Source: UBA6265 sp964526965
GTDB lineage: Bacteria; Chloroflexota; Chloroflexia; Thermomicrobiales; UBA6265
DNA length: 64,000 nt
Assembly: GCA_964526965.1 (NCBI GenBank)
Contig: CAZGML010000007.1
Location: 1 to 64,000 of the forward strand
Reading direction: 5' to 3'
How positions within the stretch are numbered: the stretch's first letter is position 1; each line of letters opens with the position of its first letter. The notes beneath the pieces are model-generated. The model was not told the origin of the DNA, made no database searches, and saw only the letters and a list, made by a program, of their open reading frames with translations. The translations under genes and the position numbers were made by a program. Of the stretch, positions 42,885 to 51,266 are shown in pieces.

Positions 42885-44552
42885 CTAGTCTTCGATTGTT
42901 GCGTCGTTCACCAGGAACCCGCCGGTTGGGAACACCTGCAACCCCTGAACGCGCTTGTTAACTGCCGTCTTGGTGATGGGCATGTAGAGCGGAATCCACG
43001 GGAGATCCTCCAGCAGGATTTCCTGCGCACGGTAGTAGACCTCCATGCGCTCTTCCTGGTCCATGGTCTGCTGGCCCTCGAGCAGCAGTTCATCAAATTC
43101 CGGATTCGAGTAGTGCACGCGGTTGGATGACTCCAGCCGATCGGTGCTCAGGAAGAGATGAAGCACGTCCGGGTCGCTCCAGCCCCAGGTCAGCAGCAGC
43201 ATGTCGTGCTCGCCACGCGGGGTGAAATCCAGCAGTGCTGCCAACTCCAGGGCATTGATCTGCACATCTACGCCAATAAGCCGGTACTGCGCCTGCAGCA
43301 GGGTGGCAAGCTGGCCGAGCGTGGCGGATGTGTTGGTGTACAGCTCGGGCGCGAGCTTCTGGCCGTCCTTCTCGCGGATACCATCGTCGCCTTCAACCCA
43401 GCCGGCTTCATCCAGCAGGGCCTTGGCCGCCTCGATGTCGAACGCTGGCGACAGTTCTTCCAACTCTTCGTTGTAACCCGGTACGGATGGTGGCAGCGGC
43501 GTGGAAACCGGTTCGGCCAGCCCACCCTCGAAGAGTGTGGAGACGATTTCGTCGCGGTTGGTAGCGTGGGCAAGCGCCTTTCGGACACGCGGATCTTCCA
43601 TCATAGGGCGAGTTCGGGTGAGACCGAGGTAGCCCATGGTGGTGTTGCGCGCAGAGAATATCTCGTAGTTGTCGTCGTTTTCGAACCGCGGCAGGTCGGT
43701 GGCGGTGAGGTCGACAGCGTCGACTTCGCCGGTCTCCAGCGATGCAACCTGTGCAAACGGCTCGGCAATTACGCGCCACTGCAGTCCTTCGAGGTGCGGC
43801 GCACCCTGGTTTTCAAAGTACTCCTCAGGCGTGGTGAAATCCTCAAACTTCGAGAGGGTGACGCTGGAACCGGTCTGCCATTCGCTGAACTGGAAGGAAT
43901 TGGTACCAACCGGCTGCCGACCATAATCCTCACCCGCGGCTTCTACGGCGCTCTCGCTGAGCATGGCTCCGTAGCCACCGGCGAAGGAGTTGAAGAAGCC
44001 GGCGTTGGGTGCATCAAAGACAAGCTTGACGGTGAGCGGATCGATCACTTCCACGTTGATTGCCAGCGCGGCGTCGTAGATCGGGCTCTTGGCGCCGATT
44101 TCTTTCAGTCGCTCAATGGTGAACTTCACCGAATCGGCGTTGAACTCACTGCCATCGTGGAACGTGACGCCTTCACGAAGGTTGAATGTGATTTCGGTGT
44201 TGTCGTCGTTGATCTCCCAGTCTTCGGCCAGCAGTCCCTTGAACGAAAGATCAAGGTCCTGATAGACGAGTGCGCTGTAGATCTCGGTGAAAACGGTCCA
44301 CGAAACGCTGTTGGACGTGATGTGCGGATCAAGCGTTTCCGGATCGGAAGCCAGCACTTCGGTAAACACGCCGCTCATATCCTGCGCAGCGGCGATACCA
44401 GCAGGAACAGCCACTCCTGCGGCACCGAGCACTGCAGACATCGCCTTGGGGGTCATGCCCAGGGCAATACCGCGTTGCATGAATGTTCGGCGATCGATTT
44501 TACGATCCTGAACATCATCCAACAGGCTGCGCAAAGAATCATTCTGTGACAT
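42885..44552 (-). CDS. Peptide-type ABC transporter substrate-binding protein, family 5 (cluster 2, copy 1)
   Basis: 555 residues. A leader with a cytoplasmic stretch SLLDDVQDRKIDRRTFMQRG and a long hydrophobic region ending VPAGIAAAQ suggests Tat export. Family 5 motifs are SVKFTIERLKEIGAKSP, VRKALAHATNRDEIVSTLFEGG and DIEAAKALLDEAGW. It is clearly a paralogue of the next gene upstream (44928): the two share the leader design, LLAEDWE/LLAESWE, VDAVDLTATDLPRFEND/EIDAVDLTATDLPRFEND, and LELAALLDF. GAGGAG precedes the ATG; a hairpin lies in the leader. Confidence 0.9.
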   Translation of the reverse strand: MSQNDSLRSLLDDVQDRKIDRRTFMQRGIALGMTPKAMSAVLGAAGVAVPAGIAAAQDMSGVFTEVLASDPETLDPHITSNSVSWTVFTEIYSALVYQDLDLSFKGLLAEDWEINDDNTEITFNLREGVTFHDGSEFNADSVKFTIERLKEIGAKSPIYDAALAINVEVIDPLTVKLVFDAPNAGFFNSFAGGYGAMLSESAVEAAGEDYGRQPVGTNSFQFSEWQTGSSVTLSKFEDFTTPEEYFENQGAPHLEGLQWRVIAEPFAQVASLETGEVDAVDLTATDLPRFENDDNYEIFSARNTTMGYLGLTRTRPMMEDPRVRKALAHATNRDEIVSTLFEGGLAEPVSTPLPPSVPGYNEELEELSPAFDIEAAKALLDEAGWVEGDDGIREKDGQKLAPELYTNTSATLGQLATLLQAQYRLIGVDVQINALELAALLDFTPRGEHDMLLLTWGWSDPDVLHLFLSTDRLESSNRVHYSNPEFDELLLEGQQTMDQEERMEVYYRAQEILLEDLPWIPLYMPITKTAVNKRVQGLQVFPTGGFLVNDATIED

Positions 44553-44927
44553 TGAGTTCTCTCCTCAAAATACACACGCTTGTGTGTATACAAACACTAC
44601 GACCACGAACCCGTGCCTTTCGGTGCAGGTGCATGTGAAAGAATACTAGCAGCGACGCCCATTTGGTCAAACTGACTATGGAACATACAACACTATCCCC
44701 TGTTATTAACCGTAGCGTCGTTTCTTTCATTCCGACTATCAAAGGCACTGGCGTGATGCATGGTATCAGCGCAGTCGTATCAGTGAGAGTCCTCAAATCG
44801 AATGATCGCGTGTTCATTTTCTCGATAGTGGCTCAATGCATATTTGATCATTAAGTTGGGTTGGCGCCGCGAAAGAACGCCGCAGTGCAGCGGCGTTCTC
44901 TCGCATTTTGCCAACATTGCCGGCTGG
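44553..44927. other. 375-bp intergenic region between two paralogous binding-protein genes
   Basis: Contains the terminator of the upstream copy (44874-44899) and, near the other end, the palindrome ATACACAC (44570-44577) / GTGTGTAT (44582-44589), 18 bases ahead of the start at 44552. The palindrome could be an operator or leader hairpin. No gene recognised. Confidence 0.5.
44874..44899 (-). terminator. Hairpin terminator after binding-protein copy 2
   Basis: A perfect 10-bp stem AGAACGCCGC (44874-44883) / GCGGCGTTCT (44890-44899), 29 bases past the stop at 44928. In the minus sense it is followed by TTCG, so the U-tract is poor. Confidence 0.6.
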
Positions 44928-46607
44928 CTAATCGCTCGCCAACATTGCGTCGTTCATCAGCAGGCCACCAGTTGGGAACACATCCACACCGGTGAAGCGT
45001 GCATTCACGGCCGTTTTGCTAATCGGCATGTACAGAGCGACCCATGGGGAGTCACGAATGATCACTTCCTGGGCGCGGTAGTAGACCTCCATACGCGCGT
45101 CCTGATCCAGTGTTTGCTGGCCTTCCACCAGAAGGGCATCGAGCTCATCGCTTGCGTAGTGCATGTGATTGGAGGTGCCAACGCGATCTCCGCTCAGGAA
45201 AATGTAGAGTGCGTCCGGATCGCTCCAGCCCCAGCTGAGCAGGAAGAGATCGTGCTCACCGGTTGGAGAGAAATCGAGCAGTGCAGCGAGTTCGAGCTGG
45301 TTGATATCCACTTCCACACCGATTTTTGCAAGCTGACTTTGCACGAGCGTGGCCAACTGACCCTGGGTGGGAGTGGAGGTGGTGTAGAGGCCCAGCGTAA
45401 ACCGCTCGCCATCCTTCTCGCGAATGCCATCATCACCGGTTACCCAGCCGGCTTCATTCAGCAGCGCGTTGGCGGCGTCCAGGTCCAGCGCGGGGACCTG
45501 ATCTTCCAACGACTTGTCGTAGCCAGGTATGGATGGTGGCAACGGTGTGGATACGACCTCTGCGAGCCCGCCCTCATACAGGGTGTTTACGATTTCATCA
45601 CGATCGATAGCGTGCGCAATAGCCGTGCGAACATTGACATCCTGCAGGAACGGACGTGTGACGTTCATCCCCATATACCCCAGGGTTGTGCGGTTGGCGG
45701 AGAATATCTCGAAGTTCTCATCATTCTCGAACCGTGGGAGATCGGTGGCGGTGAGATCGACAGCGTCGATTTCACCGGTCTCAAGGGAGGCAGTTTGGGC
45801 AAATGTTTCGGCGATGACATTGAAGTGCCGTTCATCGATATGCGGACGCCCACTGTTTTCGTAATAGCCGGGGGCGGCAACAAAATCATCGAATGCTGAT
45901 AGCGTGACCGAAGAACCAGACGACCAGTCCTTCAACATGTAGGGACCGGTTCCGACCGGTGAACGCCCGTACTGGTCTCCCCCGGCCTCAACAGCTGTGG
46001 GTGAAAGCATTCCGCCATAGCCACCGGTGAACGCGTTGAAGAACGCGGCGTTTGGCGCATCGAAGATGAGCTTTACGGTGTACTCGTCGATAACTTCTGG
46101 AGTGATAGCAAGCGCCATCTCGTAGTTCGGGCTCTTGGCACCCATTTCTGCCAGCCGCTCGAACGAGAACTTCACTGCTTCGGCGTTGAACGGACTGCCA
46201 TCGTGGAAGGTCACATCCTGCCGAAGGTTGAAGACTATTTCTGTGTTGTCTTCACTCGGTTCCCAGCTTTCGGCCAGTAGTCCCTTGTAGGAGAGGTCGA
46301 GGTCTTTATAGATCAGGCAACTGTAAATTTCGTTGAACACGGTATATGCGGCACTGTTGGCCGTATCCTGTGGATCCAGCGTTTCCGGATCGGAGTTCAC
46401 TGCCTGCACAAACGCGGTCAGCGCTTCGTCCTGCCGGGCGGCGGTAGCCACTCCGGCGGGGACCGCAACACCGGCCGCGCCGAGGACAGCAGCCATCGCC
46501 CTGGCACTCATGCCAAGTGCAGCAGCGCGCGTGAGAAACGAGCGCCGATCAATTCGACGCGCCTCAACATCATCCAGTAGATTCCGCAAAGTGTCCTTCT
46601 CCGACAT
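44928..46607 (-). CDS. Peptide-type ABC transporter substrate-binding protein, family 5 (cluster 2, copy 2)
   Basis: About 559 residues. Tat-like leader: LLDDVEARRIDRRSFLTRAAALG followed (as separate segments) by AAVLGAAGVAVPAGVATAA. Family 5 motifs are AVKFSFERLAEMGAKSP, VRTAIAHAIDRDEIVNTLYEGG and DLDAANALLNEAGW. It is a tandem duplicate of the gene at 42885. ATG at 46607 (MSEKDTL) has GGAGGA 8 bases upstream; an in-frame start at 46643 is less likely. It has its own terminator, so it may be regulated apart from the permease genes. An interrupted 17-base palindrome lies 137 bp upstream. Confidence 0.9.
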   Translation of the reverse strand: MSEKDTLRNLLDDVEARRIDRRSFLTRAAALGMSARAMAAVLGAAGVAVPAGVATAARQDEALTAFVQAVNSDPETLDPQDTANSAAYTVFNEIYSCLIYKDLDLSYKGLLAESWEPSEDNTEIVFNLRQDVTFHDGSPFNAEAVKFSFERLAEMGAKSPNYEMALAITPEVIDEYTVKLIFDAPNAAFFNAFTGGYGGMLSPTAVEAGGDQYGRSPVGTGPYMLKDWSSGSSVTLSAFDDFVAAPGYYENSGRPHIDERHFNVIAETFAQTASLETGEIDAVDLTATDLPRFENDENFEIFSANRTTLGYMGMNVTRPFLQDVNVRTAIAHAIDRDEIVNTLYEGGLAEVVSTPLPPSIPGYDKSLEDQVPALDLDAANALLNEAGWVTGDDGIREKDGERFTLGLYTTSTPTQGQLATLVQSQLAKIGVEVDINQLELAALLDFSPTGEHDLFLLSWGWSDPDALYIFLSGDRVGTSNHMHYASDELDALLVEGQQTLDQDARMEVYYRAQEVIIRDSPWVALYMPISKTAVNARFTGVDVFPTGGLLMNDAMLASD

Positions 46608-46983
46608 GGATCTCTTCCTCCGACTCGTGCCGCCAAGGCGCACGGAAATTGCTCCCGTTCACGAAGCACATGGAAAAAAGACACGAATGCTTGCCCATGA
46701 AGGGATTGCGTGAATTATCAGGAAATCTCGATGGATTACCTTCCGACTCGGACCGAGTCGCATTCTTCGTGTCTGCCCTATCCTCTTCGACAAGGTTTGT
46801 TGAACATAACCACTGTATCAAAGAATTGGCTTTTGTGGACCAATTCGGCGGGATTAAGGTTTAGATATGAGATATATGCGCTATTACTGGCCAATTTCGG
46901 GATGTTTGCCCCGAGCCAACACAAAACCGGCCCAGGTACGACACTGTACCTGAGCCGGTTTGAATGTTAACTACAGAACCCGG
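46608..46983. other. 376-bp intergenic region with palindrome and terminator
   Basis: Holds the promoter side of the binding-protein gene and the 3' end of the YihY gene. CGACTCGG-A-CCGAGTCG (46744-46760) is a 17-base interrupted palindrome, an operator candidate. The terminator of the YihY gene is at 46924-46961. No gene is recognised. Confidence 0.5.
46924..46961 (-). terminator. Intrinsic terminator of the membrane-stress cassette
   Basis: Two-part stem AAACCGGC (46924-46931) / GCCGGTTT (46954-46961) and CAGGTAC (46933-46939) / GTACCTG (46946-46952). In the minus sense it is followed by GGTTTTGTG, giving a short U-run after the YihY stop at 46984. Confidence 0.8.
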
Positions 46984-47898
46984 TTAAACGCTCTTGGGCT
47001 GGCGAACTTCCTTCTTGGTTTCCTGCACTTCGCCCTGCTGCACGTTGTCTTGTTCAGTCTCCGGGTGCGCCTTGTAGATGACAGCGTTGATTTCTGCACC
47101 AACCAGAAGCACTGCCGACGAGATGAAGAAGTAAAGCAAGAGGATGATGACACCGGCCAATGAGCCGTAGGTAGCGTTGTAGTTCCCGAAATTACTGATG
47201 TAGAACGAGAAGCCGAGCGTGGCCACTATCCACCCGATGACAGCCAGAACAGAGCCGGGTGTGAGGACGACGAAAGGCTGGTCGACATTCGGGAAGAAAT
47301 AGTAAATCAGCGCGATTGCCAGAATCATCAGCAATATCGCGACCGGGATGCGCAGCCATGTCCAGAGCGTGACAACGATGGCTCCAAGCCCGATTTGATC
47401 GGCCAACCATTCGATAGTCTGTGGACCAAGGAACATAAGCGCCAGCGAGGCGAGGACGATCACTGCAAGACCGATGGTATAGAGCACGGACATCAGGTAC
47501 TTCTTCACGATGCCTCGTTCCTCTTCAACGTCATAGGCAACGTTAAGCGCGTGCATTACTGACCGCACTCCGCCCGCCGCCGACCAGATGGCGAGGAGAA
47601 GACCAAAGGAGAGCAAGCCACCGTTGGCACCCGATTGCACCTGTTCGAGGATATTCTCGATCTGGGAATACAGGTCAGGCGAAACAGCGTTACGTGCTTC
47701 CTCCAACAAGGAATCGAAGAAATTCTGCATACCAAAGGCGCTCAACAGTGTGAGCAAGAAAATGAGGAATGGGAAAATGGCAAGCAGGATTCGATAGGTG
47801 AGTGCCGCGGCATGGGTGTTCATGTCATCCGCAATAAAATCCTTCACCGCCTGCTTTATCACACCTACCGGGCTCATGCCCTTAAATCCTGAAATCAT
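46984..47898 (-). CDS. YihY/UPF0761 (BrkB-like) membrane protein
   Basis: About 304 residues with six to seven hydrophobic helices. The family is recognised from the HAAALTYRILLAIFPFLIFLL opening, LLSFGLLLAIWSAAGGVRSVMHALNVAYDVEEERG and the ending FISSAVLLVGAEINAVIY. Older labels (ribonuclease BN, virulence factor BrkB) are not reliable for function. Start uncertain: ATG at 47898 has AAGGGA 10 bases upstream, but the open frame extends to 48042. Last gene of the run 49630 to 46984. The C-terminal tail is charged and cytoplasmic. Confidence 0.88.
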   Translation of the reverse strand: MISGFKGMSPVGVIKQAVKDFIADDMNTHAAALTYRILLAIFPFLIFLLTLLSAFGMQNFFDSLLEEARNAVSPDLYSQIENILEQVQSGANGGLLSFGLLLAIWSAAGGVRSVMHALNVAYDVEEERGIVKKYLMSVLYTIGLAVIVLASLALMFLGPQTIEWLADQIGLGAIVVTLWTWLRIPVAILLMILAIALIYYFFPNVDQPFVVLTPGSVLAVIGWIVATLGFSFYISNFGNYNATYGSLAGVIILLLYFFISSAVLLVGAEINAVIYKAHPETEQDNVQQGEVQETKKEVRQPKSV

Positions 47899-48063
47899 CG
47901 TCTCCTGTCCCTTCTGCTCCCCGATCTTTTCGTTGGCCTCACGCAATCGGCCGGTCACATAGTGCTCTTCATCGTGTCCAAACGAAATGCGGGCGAAGCC
48001 AAATGCATTGCCCGCATTTCGAGGGCGTGTACCGCCCTGCAATCGGTAAGTCGTACCGATTGT

Positions 48064-48681
48064 CTATTCTTGCTGAGCATCTCGTTGGGCCTGGGCAGCT
48101 TTATCTTCAAACGATCCCTCGCGTTGCTGCGCGGTATCGAGCTTCTCCGAGAAGCCTGGAAAGTTTTGATCCATTTTCTGCTTGAGTTGCTCGGTCACGC
48201 TGCCCATCAGGGCTGCTCCGGCGTTGGAGATAGTCTCTTCCAGTCCAGACTGCCGGGCCGCGCTGCGAAGGCTGTTGCCGATGCTGGCCGCAGTCGATTG
48301 GCCTCCATCGTGGCCACTCGTTCCTGGGCTGCTGGCGTAACCGGTTGAATAGCCACCCTGGTGTTGTCGGGAGTCGCTGGAGCCACCCAGCAAACCGCCG
48401 AGTACGAACCCGCCGATCATCGCTACACCAACGGAGAGCAGCGGGCGCTCTTGCACCTGGCGCTCGAAATCGAAGTCCTCGACCGCGTGTTTCACGGTTT
48501 CGACTGAATCGTCCACCATGGCCTGCGCTTCACCCCGCACCTGCGATGCGGTGTCTGTTACCTGCTGGCGCGTATCATCGACCTGCTGTTGAACCTGATT
48601 CTGAAGTTCGTCGATTTTCGCCCCGGCGTCTGCGCGCTGGGCGTCTATTTCTTCACGGAGTTGATCTGATGACTTGCCCAT
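48064..48681 (-). CDS. DUF3618-like membrane-associated coiled-coil protein
   Basis: 205 residues. An N-terminal amphipathic helix SSDQLREEIDAQRADAGAKIDEL resembles the DUF3618 pattern, continuing into a Q/V-rich coiled coil, one hydrophobic segment (PLLSVGVAMIGGFVLGGLLGG), a Gly/Ser-rich region and a helical tail. AGGAGG is 8 bases before the ATG, and the first 37 bases overlap the YqjE-like gene. Such proteins accompany ElaB/YqjD and YqjE homologues in many bacteria, as here. A role in envelope or ribosome-membrane tethering under stress is inferred. Confidence 0.75.
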   Translation of the reverse strand: MGKSSDQLREEIDAQRADAGAKIDELQNQVQQQVDDTRQQVTDTASQVRGEAQAMVDDSVETVKHAVEDFDFERQVQERPLLSVGVAMIGGFVLGGLLGGSSDSRQHQGGYSTGYASSPGTSGHDGGQSTAASIGNSLRSAARQSGLEETISNAGAALMGSVTEQLKQKMDQNFPGFSEKLDTAQQREGSFEDKAAQAQRDAQQE

Positions 48682-49097
48682 TCCTTATCCTCCTTGAGGG
48701 ATTCGATGGTTTTATCGGGAACCAGGTTGGCCTTCTGGATTTGGTTCTTGCCTATGACGCCGACAATAGCACCAATAATCAGCAAGGCAAGGCCAACGAT
48801 TCCGGCTGATAACCACATTTCCAGGGATTTGTTGAGCAGATACGTAACCCCGAGCATCAGGAAGATGAACCCCACCAGTGCGAGGAATGCGGCGCCGCCA
48901 ATCATTCCCGCTCCCTGGCCGAGCTTGCTGACGTCTTCCTTAATCTCGGTTTTGGCGAGTTGAACTTCGCCGCGAACGATGTTCTGCACGTCCTCGATGA
49001 CGCCGGTTACGGTATCACCCAAGGTGTTTGACCCCTGTCTGGCAGTACCGCCGTGTTGATCTGGCCCGTCAGTGGGGGGTATGCGTTCCTGATCCAT
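48645..49097 (-). CDS. YqjE / holin-X (DUF1469) family membrane protein
   Basis: 150 residues. The pattern VQNIVRGEVQLAKTEIKEDVSKLGQGAG followed (after the loop) by two hydrophobic helices (FLALVGFIFLMLGVTYLL and IVGLALLIIGAIVGVIG) is that of DUF1469, also called phage holin superfamily III or YqjE. Despite the name it is a chromosomal gene with no phage context here. Placed between ElaB/YqjD-like and DUF3618-like genes and overlapping the latter by 37 bases. Confidence 0.85.
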   Translation of the reverse strand: MDQERIPPTDGPDQHGGTARQGSNTLGDTVTGVIEDVQNIVRGEVQLAKTEIKEDVSKLGQGAGMIGGAAFLALVGFIFLMLGVTYLLNKSLEMWLSAGIVGLALLIIGAIVGVIGKNQIQKANLVPDKTIESLKEDKEWASHQINSVKK

Positions 49098-49126
49098 AAG
49101 TACCTCTCCTCTGGCAAGAAGCGTTA

Positions 49127-49630
49127 CTACTTCATTGCCTTGGCAAGTACAAATCCGACACCGGCAGCGATCAGGATTGACTGGGTTGGGTTCTTGCGAA
49201 TGTAGGCTTCAACCTGGTCCATCATCTCGCCGGTACTGGTGTCATGGAGATAGGATCCAGCGGTTTCCATAGCATCGGCAGCGGTGCCCGCTGCTTGTCC
49301 CATGGTTCCGCCCTGCTGACCGCCACGCTCCCGGAGCATCTCGGCTCCGCGATCCATGGCGTCGGCGGCCTTATCCATGCTTTCGTCAGTTCGCTGCTGG
49401 GCCTTATCGGTCATCTCTTCGGCGCGCTGCTTGCCCTTATCCATTTTGGATTGGGCCTGGTTGGCCATGTCGTCGGCTTTGTCGAGACCGTCGTACATCT
49501 TGTCCTTTGCCTTTTGTTGAGCCTGGCTTTGTTGAGCCTGGTCCTTTTCACTTTGCGTGTTGGCTTCGTGTGGCGGTACGCGGGAGCCGCCCAGGTTGGT
49601 CTTGCCGTGGTTCGGGTTGTAGTCGCTCAT
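49127..49630 (-). CDS. ElaB/YqjD (DUF883)-like membrane-anchored protein
   Basis: 167 residues. A hydrophilic, Gln/Lys/Asp-rich helical part with repeats of D-x-A-(D/M)-x-x-x-x-K (about 40-110), then the typical ending VEAYIRKNPTQSILIAAGVGFVLAKAM, in which a single C-terminal helix anchors the protein in the inner membrane. E. coli YqjD and ElaB bind ribosomes at the membrane in stationary phase. The low-complexity region also resembles LEA/CsbD-like stress proteins. AAGGAG is 8 bases before the ATG. First gene of a four-gene run. Confidence 0.8.
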   Translation of the reverse strand: MSDYNPNHGKTNLGGSRVPPHEANTQSEKDQAQQSQAQQKAKDKMYDGLDKADDMANQAQSKMDKGKQRAEEMTDKAQQRTDESMDKAADAMDRGAEMLRERGGQQGGTMGQAAGTAADAMETAGSYLHDTSTGEMMDQVEAYIRKNPTQSILIAAGVGFVLAKAMK

Positions 49631-49817
49631 AGAAAGTACTCCTTTGCTCTAAACGCAACGATCAAAAATCGAAACAGAGATAACGTCGCCGCGTTAAGTC
49701 TGGAAACACCTATGCAACCTGCATGCCACAACCACGAAAAGGGTGAGTTGAAGGGAAAATTCTATTTGGTTTAGGGAAATAGCCTTGCTTGTTTAAGTGA
49801 GCGTTGAAGGGGGCGAC

Positions 49818-51266
49818 TCAGACGGAGGGTTCGTTTTCCTCGACGAAGTGGATTTGAGGGATCGATTTGACCTCGAAGTCGGAGATGTTGCTCGCGCCGA
49901 GAGCGTCGATCTGCTCCAGGCAGGCGCGCGATTCTTCCACGAGGCGCCCGGTATCGATGCTGAGTGCGCTCGGCACGAACTGCTCAACTTTCTCGATACC
50001 TGCAGTCAGGAGCGTCGTCGCTCCCTTGTGGTTGCCATTGAGGGCGTGGTGGAACCCAACGCCGATCTGCAAAATGCCCTGATACAGCGCGCGGATGGCG
50101 GTGCGCTCAGCGTGCCACTCGTGCTCTATAACCTCGTGCTGGTCGTAAAAGCGTCGTTCGTTAAAAAGGCGGATGCCCTCCAACACACCAGATGGTAGTT
50201 CCGTTGGTGGCGGCAAGCCTTCTTCCGATGTGCCGGCACGTGGTGGGAAGTTGAAAACGGAGCGGATCAACGGCTCCATTGCATCGCGAACCCTTTGGGC
50301 GACCTCGGTACCGGTGCCGAGGGTTCCCTCAATCATGAGCGGACCTTCAAAGCCGCTGCCGGCGATCGCACGCATAAGCGCCGACCAGGGGAGATCGCCA
50401 TCGCCGGGAGGGAGGTGCCGCTGGGAGGGATCATCTTCCAGCCAATCGCTGATATGGACGTTTACCACCCTGTTTCCCATGGCGGCGAGCATCATAAACG
50501 GATTGGCGCCGGCTTCGGCTGCCTGGAATGGATCGAAGACGAACCCGAAGGCGTTCTCATCAAAATCTCCCAGGTGCTTGGCGAACGCGGTGATATCACG
50601 CACCTGACCAAGCGCCGAGCGCCCCACGTTCTCAATGGCGAGGGTGATGCCGGCATCTACACATTGATCCGTGATATCGAGCGTCTCCTCAATAAATCGG
50701 TTCCACGCCTCCTCGGTTTGGACCTCGGTTCGCCTCGGGCCGTGCCACACCAACACCTCGGCGCCGACAGTGGCTGCGAAGCAGATAGCGCGCGCCATCA
50801 TCTCGCGTCCCTCCTGGGCGCGACGTTCGTATGGCGAGAGCACGTGATGATACGTCTCCAACGTGTGAACAGATCGGATGTTGACGCCAGCCTCTTTGGC
50901 ATGCGCAGCAACGAGCTGGGCGAATGAAAGGTCGTATTCACCAGCCGTCTGCAGCATGATCTCCATATCGGAGAAGCCAAGAGCCCGGGCGGCCTCCGGA
51001 GCATCTTCCGTGGCGATGTGCGGATAAAACGCACCAGAAGAAACCCCAAGGGAAAGCGACGCAACGTGGCGGACACCATCGTGCTCGCCTTCAATGGGAG
51101 GCATAGAGGCATCCATGCGGACGATACGATCGGCGCTCGCGTCGTCCAGCAACAATTCAGTCTGCGATTGGCGGTGAGGCTTCGCCGGGTTGTAGCGTTG
51201 GCGGCGGCGCAGGTGCGGCAACAACGGGATCACGCGTGGGTCAGCATATTCTGGTGAGTTAGACAC
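49818..51266 (-). CDS. Fusion of sugar-isomerase/AP-endonuclease-like TIM barrel and DUF309 domain
   Basis: 482 residues. After a low-complexity start, residues about 65-340 form a xylose-isomerase-like TIM barrel (AP_endonuc_2): SLSLGVSSGAFYP, ALGFSDMEIML, VLVWHGPRR, LAIENVGRS, FGFVFDPFQA, VVNVHISDW and GPLMIEGTLG, with metal-ligand Glu, Asp, His and Glu in the usual places. Residues about 365-445 match DUF309: FNERRFYDQHEVIEHEWHAE, IRALYQGILQIGVGFHHALNGNHKGATTLL. Both halves carry acidic/His metal-binding patterns. The GTG start at 51266 has AGGAG 5 bases upstream. The fusion is unusual; activity unknown. Confidence 0.85.
   Translation of the reverse strand: MSNSPEYADPRVIPLLPHLRRRQRYNPAKPHRQSQTELLLDDASADRIVRMDASMPPIEGEHDGVRHVASLSLGVSSGAFYPHIATEDAPEAARALGFSDMEIMLQTAGEYDLSFAQLVAAHAKEAGVNIRSVHTLETYHHVLSPYERRAQEGREMMARAICFAATVGAEVLVWHGPRRTEVQTEEAWNRFIEETLDITDQCVDAGITLAIENVGRSALGQVRDITAFAKHLGDFDENAFGFVFDPFQAAEAGANPFMMLAAMGNRVVNVHISDWLEDDPSQRHLPPGDGDLPWSALMRAIAGSGFEGPLMIEGTLGTGTEVAQRVRDAMEPLIRSVFNFPPRAGTSEEGLPPPTELPSGVLEGIRLFNERRFYDQHEVIEHEWHAERTAIRALYQGILQIGVGFHHALNGNHKGATTLLTAGIEKVEQFVPSALSIDTGRLVEESRACLEQIDALGASNISDFEVKSIPQIHFVEENEPSV

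Noticed and set aside
43158..44549. 463-codon open frame on the plus strand, opposite a binding-protein gene
   Set aside because: It is fully antisense to the family 5 binding-protein gene, has no recognisable product and reflects codon bias of the real gene. The same holds for long antisense frames at 25314-26522, 9767-10948, 44844-45899 and 20657-21559.
48645..49097. Prophage, suggested by the holin-X (phage holin superfamily III) name
   Set aside because: DUF1469/YqjE genes are chromosomal and no other phage gene lies nearby.
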